DNA of 5,117 bases from Comamonadaceae bacterium UBA2237 (GTDB lineage: Bacteria; Pseudomonadota; Gammaproteobacteria; Burkholderiales; Burkholderiaceae_C): positions 18,301-23,417 of the forward strand of contig DDYJ01000154.1 in assembly GCA_002347905.1 (NCBI GenBank), in the 5' to 3' direction. The position numbers and the translations under genes were made by a program. Numbering within the stretch: the first letter of the stretch is position 1; each line of letters starts with the position of its first letter. The notes beneath the pieces are model-generated. The model made no database searches. It was not told where the DNA came from and was given only the letters and a program-made list of their open reading frames with translations. Shown in pieces: positions 1 to 5,117 of the stretch.

Positions 1-2
1 TT

Positions 3-776
3 TTAGCCGAAACGGCCAGTAATGTAATCTTCTGTTGCAGTCTTGGTGGGCTTAAAGAAAATCTGTTCAGTTTCACCAAACTCAATCAACTCACCCAAGT
101 ACATATAGGCTGTGAAGTCGCTGACGCGCGCAGCTTGCTGCATGTTGTGGGTCACGATGGCGATTGTGTAGTCCGACTTTAATTCATTCACAAGCTCTTC
201 CACTTTGCCTGTAGAAATAGGGTCCAACGCAGAGGTTGGCTCGTCGAGCAAAAGAACTGAAGGCTTCACAGCAACGCTGCGCGCAATACACAAACGCTGT
301 TGCTGTCCCCCGGAGAGAGACAGGCCATTTTGTCCCAGCTTGTCTTTCACTTCAGTCCACAGAGCAGCCTTTGACAAGGCCCACTCCACACGCTCATCCA
401 TCTCGCTATCGCTGAGGGTTTCGTATAGACGCACACCGAAAGCAATGTTGTCGTAAATCGTCATGGGGAACGGAGTCGGCTTTTGGAAAACCATACCAAC
501 ACGCGCTCTCAAGAGATTCAAGTCTTGGCTTTTATCTAGTATGTTTTGTCCATACAAGTTGATTTCACCTTCTGCACGTTGCCCAGGGTAGAGGCTGTAC
601 ATGCGATTGAGGGTGCGCAACAAGGTGGACTTACCGCAACCTGAAGGACCGATGAAAGCCGTCACTTTTCGCTCAGCAATATTCATGGACACATTTTTAA
701 GTCCTTGGAACTTGCCGTAAAAGAAGTTAAGGTTTTTAACTTCAATGGCGTTTTTGTGTTCTGTCGTTTGGTTCAT
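3..776 (-). CDS. pstB: Phosphate ABC transporter ATP-binding protein PstB
   Basis: PstB is the cytoplasmic ATPase that powers phosphate import through PstCA. With the ATG at 776 the protein has 257 residues, the same length as E. coli PstB, and it ends in a TAA at 3-5. Visible motifs, in order: Walker [10 protein letters not shown] (43-51), Q-loop Gln98 in VFQKP, ABC signature LSGGQ (154-158), Walker B LLLDEP (175-180) with catalytic Glu179, D-loop SALD just after it, and H-loop His210 in VTHN. The frame stays open upstream to a TTG at 845 inside pstA. I chose the ATG at 776 because it gives the family length, follows a GGAA Shine-Dalgarno five bases away, and avoids an overlap of about 26 bases with pstA. 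It is the last pst gene in the window and starts 43 bases after the pstA stop. Family assignment is very secure; phoU would be expected next, outside the window. Confidence 0.97.
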   Translation of the reverse strand: MNQTTEHKNAIEVKNLNFFYGKFQGLKNVSMNIAERKVTAFIGPSGCGKSTLLRTLNRMYSLYPGQRAEGEINLYGQNILDKSQDLNLLRARVGMVFQKPTPFPMTIYDNIAFGVRLYETLSDSEMDERVEWALSKAALWTEVKDKLGQNGLSLSGGQQQRLCIARSVAVKPSVLLLDEPTSALDPISTGKVEELVNELKSDYTIAIVTHNMQQAARVSDFTAYMYLGELIEFGETEQIFFKPTKTATEDYITGRFG

Positions 777-781
777 AGTGA

Positions 782-785
782 TTCC
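782..785 (-). promoter_or_regulatory. Ribosome binding site deciding the pstB start
   Basis: GGAA on the minus strand lies five bases before the ATG at 776. It supports this start over the in-frame TTG at 845, which lies inside the pstA coding region. The match to the Shine-Dalgarno core is short, so the call rests on position together with protein length. Confidence 0.6.
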
Positions 786-812
786 AATATTTCGTGAATA
801 AATAGACGATCC

Positions 813-830
813 AAGTGCTTCAATGCACTT
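813..830 (-). repeat. Small inverted repeat over the pstA stop codon
   Basis: The minus strand reads AAGTGC, ATTGAA, GCACTT: a perfect 6-bp stem with a 6-base loop that contains the pstA stop codon region. No T-run follows, so it is not a standard terminator. It could be a minor mRNA processing or stability hairpin between pstA and pstB, or chance. The repeat itself is seen directly; any role is inference. Confidence 0.35.
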
Positions 831-1671
831 TGTCTCTAAAAACAACCCGTGCCAAGATATTCAAAATTAAGACAGTCATCGTGATCAATAAAGCCCCAGC
901 CCAAGCCAAACGGACCCAATTTTCATAGGGACTCATAGCGAATTGGAAAATCACCACAGGCAAATTGGCCATGGGTGCTCCCATATTGGTACTGAAGAAC
1001 TGGTTATTGAGTGCGGTAAAGAGCAAGGGTGCGGTCTCTCCACTGATGCGTGCAACTGCCAACAAAATACCCGTCATAACGCCGCTCTTGGCAGCACGTA
1101 GAGTCACCATCGTTGACACTTTCCAGCGTGGAGCACCCAATGCAAAAGCAGCTTCACGCAAGCTGCCAGGCACCAAGCGCAACATATTCTCAGTAGTGCG
1201 CATCACCACAGGAATAGCAATCAACGACAAGGCCATGCTGCCCGCGTATCCCGAGAAATTACCAACTGTGGATACAGCGATGGCATAGACAAATAATCCC
1301 AACACAATGGAGGGCGCAGACAACATGATGTCGGTGACAAAGCGCGTGAGTTCTGCAGTTTTACTTTCGTCACCGAATTCTGTCAAATAAATACCTGCCA
1401 GTATGCCCACGGGTGTGGATACCAAAACCGTTAAACCCACGATCATCAAGCTACCCACAATGGCATTACGCAAGCCACCCCCTTCGGTTCCAGGGGCTGG
1501 GGTATCGTGGGTGAATAAATTTAAGTCCAGTGCGGACAGTCCATTTGAAAACAGGACGTACAAGATCCAAATCAGTACCGTCAAGCCAACGGCCATGGCA
1601 GACATGGACAAAGCCAAACCAATACGGCTAGCGATTCGTCTTTTTGTATAAAGGTTGTTGTCAATTTGCAT
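820..1671 (-). CDS. pstA: Phosphate ABC transporter permease PstA
   Basis: PstA is one of the two inner-membrane permease subunits; it pairs with PstC to form the phosphate channel and docks on PstB. The 283-residue protein is close to the E. coli length (296). Hydrophobic stretches are visible at about 20-42, 72-96, 115-136, 143-157, 198-216 and 254-276, fitting six membrane spans. The EAA coupling loop, which contacts the ATPase, is at about 171-195 ([15 protein letters not shown]...). Arg158 (MRTTEN) and Arg208 ([10 protein letters not shown]) lie in the conserved charged positions considered important for transport in the E. coli protein. It starts with ATG nine bases after the pstC stop; a weak GAAAG at 1678-1682 overlaps that stop, so translation is probably coupled to pstC. 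It ends in TGA at 820-822. The assignment as PstA rather than PstC rests on length, the ETAPLLFTA motif and gene order. Confidence 0.96.
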   Translation of the reverse strand: MQIDNNLYTKRRIASRIGLALSMSAMAVGLTVLIWILYVLFSNGLSALDLNLFTHDTPAPGTEGGGLRNAIVGSLMIVGLTVLVSTPVGILAGIYLTEFGDESKTAELTRFVTDIMLSAPSIVLGLFVYAIAVSTVGNFSGYAGSMALSLIAIPVVMRTTENMLRLVPGSLREAAFALGAPRWKVSTMVTLRAAKSGVMTGILLAVARISGETAPLLFTALNNQFFSTNMGAPMANLPVVIFQFAMSPYENWVRLAWAGALLITMTVLILNILARVVFRDKVH

Positions 1672-1680
1672 GATGCGCTT

Positions 1681-2670
1681 TCAAGAACCTTTGGCTTTTT
1701 CAGCACGGTTGATCATTGCTTTCGCAGCGGCTAAAACAAAAAAAGTGATGACAAATAGCAAGAAACCCAGAGCAAACAGAGTCGAGAAATGCAGGCCTTC
1801 TGCTTCACCGAATTCGTTGGCCAAGACGGAGGCAATCGAGGTGCCAGGGGAAAACAAAGAGGTTGGCATACGGTTCGCGTTACCAATCACAAAAGTCACC
1901 GCCATGGTTTCGCCTAGCGCACGACCCAGACCCAACATGACTCCGCCGATCACACCTTTTTGTGTGTATGGCAAAACGACTTGTCTAACAACTTCCCACG
2001 TTGTACAGCCCAAGCCGTAGGCAGATTCACGAAGAATTGCCGGAGTAATTTCAAATACATCGCGCATCACGGCTGCGACAAATGGCAACACCATAAAAGC
2101 CAACACAATACCTGCGGCCAAAATACCAATGCCGTTTGTGGCCCCGCCGAACAAGAAACCGATTAACGGCATGCCCCCTAACAAGGCCTTCACTGGCACT
2201 TGGATGAAGTTTGCAAATAAGGGGGCAAATACAAACAAACCGAACATGCCGTAAATAATGGAAGGCACGGCTGCTAGTAACTCAATGGATGTGCCCAAAG
2301 GTCTGCGCAACCAAGCGGGACAAGTCTCGGTTAGAAATACGGCTACGCCAAACGCCAATGGAACGGCCAGCACCATGGCAATCGCCGCGCTAGCAATTGT
2401 GCCCACTATAGCAATGGCACCACCAAAGTCTTGGTTGATGACGTCCCACTCGATACGCCAAATAAATTGAAGTCCAAATTTTTGAAAGGTAGGCCAAGCA
2501 TTGATGAACAGGGAAATAATAATCCCAAGTAGAGCAACCAGCACTAAAAGAGAAAAACCTTGGGTAACTCTATGGAAAAAGAAGTCCTGTAGGCGCTGTT
2601 TTTTTGCAATCATCACCATGTCATCGCTGACAAGTTGGCCACCATCCATGGAGGTACTAGACATATTCAT
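1681..2670 (-). CDS. pstC: Phosphate ABC transporter permease PstC
   Basis: PstC is the second inner-membrane permease subunit of the phosphate importer. From the ATG at 2670 it has 329 residues. A cytoplasmic N-terminus of about 35 residues is followed by hydrophobic spans at about 38-58, 84-114, 130-155, 168-200, 239-262 and 296-317. The EAA loop is at about 213-236 (LRESAYGLGCTTWEVVRQ). The conserved GRALGETMAV segment (249-258) carries the Arg and Glu typical of PstC. The frame extends 13 codons upstream to a GTG at 2709, but that codon lies inside the hairpin at 2691-2730. The ATG at 2670 has a strong GAGGA seven bases upstream and is much preferred. A further ATG two codons downstream (2664) is less well spaced. 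The gene is separated from pstS by the hairpin and from pstA by nine bases. Confidence 0.96.
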   Translation of the reverse strand: MNMSSTSMDGGQLVSDDMVMIAKKQRLQDFFFHRVTQGFSLLVLVALLGIIISLFINAWPTFQKFGLQFIWRIEWDVINQDFGGAIAIVGTIASAAIAMVLAVPLAFGVAVFLTETCPAWLRRPLGTSIELLAAVPSIIYGMFGLFVFAPLFANFIQVPVKALLGGMPLIGFLFGGATNGIGILAAGIVLAFMVLPFVAAVMRDVFEITPAILRESAYGLGCTTWEVVRQVVLPYTQKGVIGGVMLGLGRALGETMAVTFVIGNANRMPTSLFSPGTSIASVLANEFGEAEGLHFSTLFALGFLLFVITFFVLAAAKAMINRAEKAKGS

Positions 2671-2677
2671 TTCGATT

Positions 2678-2682
2678 TCCTC
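2678..2682 (-). promoter_or_regulatory. Strong ribosome binding site deciding the pstC start
   Basis: GAGGA on the minus strand sits seven bases before the ATG at 2670. It lies only eight bases beyond the T-run of the hairpin at 2691-2730. This fixes the pstC start downstream of the hairpin and rules out the GTG at 2709. Confidence 0.85.
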
Positions 2683-2690
2683 GCTAACTG

Positions 2691-2730
2691 AAAAAATCCG
2701 TCGGTACACATAAGAACCGACGGATTTTTT
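2691..2730 (-). terminator. Perfect hairpin terminator/attenuator between pstS and pstC
   Basis: Positions 2691-2705 and 2716-2730 are exact reverse complements (15 bp) around a 10-base loop. Read on the minus strand, the stem has a G+C-rich core (ATCCGTCGGT) and ends in six T, the layout of a Rho-independent terminator. It begins 14 bases after the pstS stop. Because pstC, pstA and pstB follow on the same strand with no obvious promoter of their own, it probably acts as a partial terminator and a 3' stabiliser of a pstS-only mRNA, with readthrough feeding the permease and ATPase genes. The A-run on the other arm makes it symmetric, but no plus-strand gene ends here. Confidence 0.88.
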
Positions 2731-2744
2731 GAGAGCTAATTAAA

Positions 2745-3776
2745 TTATTTTTGAATTTGCGAGAAGACGCGGCTACGAATTTGATCTGTCAACTTGTCTG
2801 GCAGTGGTACATAGTCTAAGTCTTCAGCCATTTTCTTACCGTTCTTGAAAGACCAATCGAAGAACTTCAAAGCTTCTGCAGATGCTGCTTTGTCTGTCGG
2901 CTCTTTGTACATCAAAATGAATGATGCAGTGCTGATGGGCCAGCTGTCAGCGCCCTTAGCGTTGACCATAGAGATGCCCATGCCTGGAACGCTGAACCAG
3001 TCGGCGCCGGACGCAGCAGAAGCAAAGGTTTTGTCATCAGGTGCAACGTACTTGCCATCGGCATTGAGCATTTGCATAAAGGTCATGTTGTTCTTTTTCA
3101 CGTAGGCATATTCCACGTAGCCAATAGCACCTTTGACACGTGTCACGTTAGCGGCTACGCCTTCGTTACCTTTACCGCCGACAGATGAGGCTGCAGGCCA
3201 CTTGACAGAAGCACCCTTGCCCACTTTGTCGCTGAATTCTTTGCTAACAGCAGATAGATAGTCGGTGAAGTTGAAGGTGGTACCAGAACCATCGGCGCGG
3301 TGTACCACAGTGATTTCAAGGTCAGGCAATTTTTTACCTGGGTTCAATGCAGCAATCTTGGCGTCATTCCATTTGGTGATGTTGCCAATGAAAATATCAG
3401 CCAATACGGGACCAGAGATACGCAATTCACCAGGCTTGATACCGTCGATATTCAAAACAGGGACTGTTCCACCAATGATGGCAGGAAACTGAACCATTCC
3501 GTCTTTGGCTAAGTCGTCACCAGAGACTGGGGCATCTGTTGCACCAAAAGTCACGGTCTTAGCTTTGATTTGGCGAATACCACCAGAAGAACCGATAGAT
3601 TGGTAATTCAAACCATTGCCTGTGGCCGCTTTGTAAGCCTCAGCCCACTTGGCATAAATGGGGAATGGGAAAGTAGCGCCTGCACCAGTGATGTCGGCAG
3701 CAAATGCAGAACCGATGGCCATAGAAGCGATTGCAGACAGTGCAAGGGTTTTTACGAAGTTGCGTTTGGTGTTCAC
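2745..3776 (-). CDS. pstS: Periplasmic phosphate-binding protein PstS
   Basis: PstS captures phosphate in the periplasm and delivers it to PstCA. The 343-residue precursor has a clear Sec signal peptide: a basic start (MNTKRN), a hydrophobic core (about 8-22) and a probable cleavage after SAFA at residue 26, with no lipobox Cys, so a soluble periplasmic protein. The mature part opens with TGAGATFPFP. Phosphate ligands known from E. coli PstS all have counterparts at a constant offset of 25: Thr35, Ser63 (IGSSGG), Asp81 (GATDAP), Arg160 (HRADGSGTT), Ser164 and Thr166. The start codon is GTG, with AAGGA five bases upstream; no ATG in this frame fits better. The stop is TAA. It is the first gene of the operon, directly downstream of a Pho box, so it should be strongly induced when phosphate is scarce. 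Confidence 0.98.
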   Translation of the reverse strand: MNTKRNFVKTLALSAIASMAIGSAFAADITGAGATFPFPIYAKWAEAYKAATGNGLNYQSIGSSGGIRQIKAKTVTFGATDAPVSGDDLAKDGMVQFPAIIGGTVPVLNIDGIKPGELRISGPVLADIFIGNITKWNDAKIAALNPGKKLPDLEITVVHRADGSGTTFNFTDYLSAVSKEFSDKVGKGASVKWPAASSVGGKGNEGVAANVTRVKGAIGYVEYAYVKKNNMTFMQMLNADGKYVAPDDKTFASAASGADWFSVPGMGISMVNAKGADSWPISTASFILMYKEPTDKAASAEALKFFDWSFKNGKKMAEDLDYVPLPDKLTDQIRSRVFSQIQK

Positions 3777-3781
3777 ATTAG

Positions 3782-3786
3782 TCCTT
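3782..3786 (-). promoter_or_regulatory. Ribosome binding site for the pstS GTG start
   Basis: AAGGA on the minus strand lies five bases before the GTG at 3774-3776. An ATG overlapping the GTG in another frame (3776-3778) is followed at once by TGA, so it cannot be the pstS start. Confidence 0.75.
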
Positions 3787-3806
3787 GAGTGGTTAACAAC
3801 AAAACG

Positions 3807-3812
3807 ACTGTA
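3807..3812 (-). promoter_or_regulatory. Probable -10 element of the pstS promoter
   Basis: TACAGT on the minus strand matches four of six positions of TATAAT, including the first two and the last. It begins exactly 10 bases after the Pho box, the spacing usual for PhoB-activated sigma-70 promoters, where the Pho box replaces the -35. Transcription would begin near 3800, giving a leader of about 24 bases. No good -35 was needed or sought beyond the Pho box. Confidence 0.65.
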
Positions 3813-3822
3813 TGGCGGCTGT

Positions 3823-3840
3823 GTGACAGTGATATGACAC
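3823..3840 (-). promoter_or_regulatory. Pho box (PhoB operator) upstream of pstS
   Basis: The minus strand reads GTGTCAT, ATCA, CTGTCAC: two direct 7-base repeats separated by four bases. The known consensus is CTGTCAT, four A/T-rich bases, CTGTCA(T/C). Only the first base of the first repeat deviates, and one C falls in the spacer. The site lies 46 bases upstream of the pstS start with a -10 at the right distance. It implies activation by phosphorylated PhoB under phosphate limitation. Confidence 0.92.
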
Positions 3841-3961
3841 TAAAATTAATACCTAAATTCTAAAAAAAGCATTCCGAAAAACAGTCGCCATCTTGCTCAA
3901 AACCCGCGGTGAATTTATAAGTAGGCTCTTCAGCAAGAAAAGTAATTAAAAAGAAGACAAG

Positions 3962-3988
3962 GCCAATCTGCACGCAAAGCAGACTGGC
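3962..3988 (-). terminator. Probable glmM terminator hairpin
   Basis: On the minus strand GCCAGTCTGC and GCAGATTGGC pair over 10 bp, with one G-U pair, around a 7-base loop (TTTGCGT). A T-rich stretch (about 3938-3960, including a run of five T) follows, but it begins with CTTGTCTTC rather than an immediate T-run, so the terminator looks moderate. It starts 19 bases after the glmM stop and would separate the constitutive glmM transcript from the Pho-controlled pst operon, with some readthrough possible. Confidence 0.6.
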
Positions 3989-4007
3989 GAGACGCATGTT
4001 CATTGCA

Positions 4008-5117
4008 CTATTGCAAAGTAGCCGCGATGCGCTGGGCACAAGCCTCTGCTTGGGAAGGGTCACGCGCCTCCACCATGACGCGTACCAAAGGCTCTGTACC
4101 GCTGGCGCGGATCAATACACGGCCTGTTTGTCCCAACTCTGTTTCTACTTTTTGCGTCTCTTGCTTTAAAAGCGCGTTTTCCTGCCATTTTTGGTCGGGG
4201 CGTAAACGCACATTGATCAAGGTTTGTGGAAAGAGAGTGACATCCGACAACAACTCAGCCATCGTGCGCCCACTGCGCACACAGGTTTGCAAAACTTGCA
4301 ATGCACTTACCAAACCATCGCCTGTAGTGTGTTTGTCTAACACTAGCAAATGACCTGAACCTTCGCCGCCCAAAATCCATTGCTGCTTCTCTAGCTCTTC
4401 CAACACGTAACGGTCACCTACCTTGCTACGCACAAAAGCGATACCGCGTTTTTGTAGGGCGAGTTCAACCGCCATATTGGTCATCAAGGTGCCGACTACG
4501 CCTTGGATTTTTTCTCCCTGGCGCAATCTGTCATCGACCATCAAATACAACAACTCGTCGCCGTTAAAAAGGCGTCCGCTGGCATCGACCAACTGCAATC
4601 TATCAGCGTCGCCATCCAATGCAATTCCGTAATCTGCTTGGTTGGCTTTGACGGCTCTTACCAAAGCATCGGGATGGGTAGCACCAACGTCTTGATTGAT
4701 ATTTAAACCATCAGGCGCGCAGCCTATGGCGATAACCTCAGCCCCTAATTCATGGAACACTTTGGGTGCGATGTGATAAGCCGCGCCGTGGGCCGCATCG
4801 ACAACGATCCTGAGGCCTTTGAGTGTGAGTTCGTTTGAAAAAGCGCTTTTACAAAACTCGATGTAGCGACCTGCTGCATCGTCAAGACGCTTGGCTTTAC
4901 CAAGATTGGCAGAGTCTGCCCAGACAGGCGCTTCGTCTAGAGCAGCCTCGACATCCAATTCCCACGCATCGCTTAGCTTGGTTCCTTGCGCACTGAAAAA
5001 TTTAATGCCGTTATCGTGATAAGGGTTGTGGCTAGCACTGATCACAACGCCTAAGCTGGCGCGTTGTGCGCGCGTTAAGTAGGCAACGCCTGGAGTTGGC
5101 AAGGGCCCTAACAAAAC
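4008..5117 (-). CDS. glmM: Phosphoglucosamine mutase GlmM, N-terminus outside the window
   Basis: GlmM converts glucosamine-6-phosphate to glucosamine-1-phosphate in the cytoplasm, on the way to UDP-N-acetylglucosamine for peptidoglycan and LPS. The window holds the last 369 or so codons, to a TAG at 4008-4010. The frame runs off the edge at 5117; by comparison with the family (about 445 residues) some 76 N-terminal residues are missing, and the TTG at 5112-5114 is an internal Leu, not a start. Visible landmarks: [12 protein letters not shown] at the edge; the active-site loop ISASHNP with the phosphorylated Ser at 5031-5033; the metal-binding DGDADR loop (4599-4616); the sugar-binding loop GEGSGH; and the C-terminal phosphate-binding RASGTEP (4089-4109). 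GEGSGH and DGDADR, with the nearby [11 protein letters not shown] segment, fit GlmM rather than ManB/Pgm-type hexose mutases. Its own promoter is not in the window. Confidence 0.96.
   Translation of the reverse strand, partial: VLLGPLPTPGVAYLTRAQRASLGVVISASHNPYHDNGIKFFSAQGTKLSDAWELDVEAALDEAPVWADSANLGKAKRLDDAAGRYIEFCKSAFSNELTLKGLRIVVDAAHGAAYHIAPKVFHELGAEVIAIGCAPDGLNINQDVGATHPDALVRAVKANQADYGIALDGDADRLQLVDASGRLFNGDELLYLMVDDRLRQGEKIQGVVGTLMTNMAVELALQKRGIAFVRSKVGDRYVLEELEKQQWILGGEGSGHLLVLDKHTTGDGLVSALQVLQTCVRSGRTMAELLSDVTLFPQTLINVRLRPDQKWQENALLKQETQKVETELGQTGRVLIRASGTEPLVRVMVEARDPSQAEACAQRIAATLQ

Noticed and set aside
205..456. Plus-strand open frame of 83 codons inside pstB
   Set aside because: It is antisense to the region encoding the ABC signature and Walker B of PstB, has no recognisable motif and is explained as a shadow of the real gene.
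1655..2020. Plus-strand open frame of 121 codons across the pstA-pstC junction
   Set aside because: It lies antisense to strongly supported pstC coding sequence; its composition is that of a reverse-frame shadow and it has no domain I recognise.
2691..2730. Inverted repeat as a transposon end or repeat element
   Set aside because: It is a single copy in the window, flanks no transposase, and its G+C core plus T-run fits a terminator hairpin much better.
3902..3909. CCGCGG palindrome in the glmM-pstS gap
   Set aside because: Only a 6-base self-complementary word with no extended arms or T-run; expected by chance.
4003..4353. Plus-strand open frame of 116 codons antisense to glmM
   Set aside because: Covered by the conserved C-terminal half of GlmM, including RASGTEP, on the other strand; no independent support.
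5112..5114. TTG as a possible glmM start
   Set aside because: It encodes a Leu just before the conserved GPLPTP motif, and about 76 residues of the GlmM family precede this point; the frame simply continues beyond the window.
1..5117. Search for a novel defence, mobile or CRISPR-like system
   Set aside because: Nearly all of the window is filled by five well-known genes with intact motifs; no direct-repeat array, transposase, integrase, tRNA or unexplained stretch over 300 bases is present.

Overview
This window holds the high-affinity phosphate uptake operon pstS-pstC-pstA-pstB, preceded by the 3' part of glmM (phosphoglucosamine mutase). All five genes are on the minus strand, so transcription runs from position 5117 down to 1. 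The order glmM, then pstSCAB, together with the protein sequences and a roughly even G+C content by eye, fits a beta-proteobacterium of the Burkholderiales (a Comamonadaceae- or Polynucleobacter-like lineage). That placement is inference from recall of gene order and sequence style, not from a search. In such genomes phoU and phoB usually follow pstB; if present here they lie beyond position 1.

Layout in transcription order: glmM C-terminal part (5117-4008, cut by the window edge); a gap of about 230 bp with a probable glmM terminator hairpin (3962-3988), a clear Pho box (3823-3840) and a matching -10 element (3807-3812); pstS (3776-2745, GTG start); a perfect 15-bp inverted repeat followed by a run of T (2691-2730), which looks like a terminator or attenuator inside the operon; pstC (2670-1681); pstA (1671-820) nine bases later; and pstB (776-3).

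Together PstS (periplasmic phosphate binding), PstC and PstA (inner-membrane channel) and PstB (ATPase) form one ABC importer. The Pho box indicates induction by PhoB under phosphate starvation. The hairpin after pstS is well placed to make much more PstS than membrane components, as expected for a binding-protein importer. All key motifs of the five proteins are present and nothing is broken.

I see no mobile element, CRISPR array, RNA gene or undescribed system. The items worth a second look are regulatory: the Pho promoter, the intra-operon hairpin, the start-site corrections for pstB and pstC, and the small structures in the intergenic gaps.
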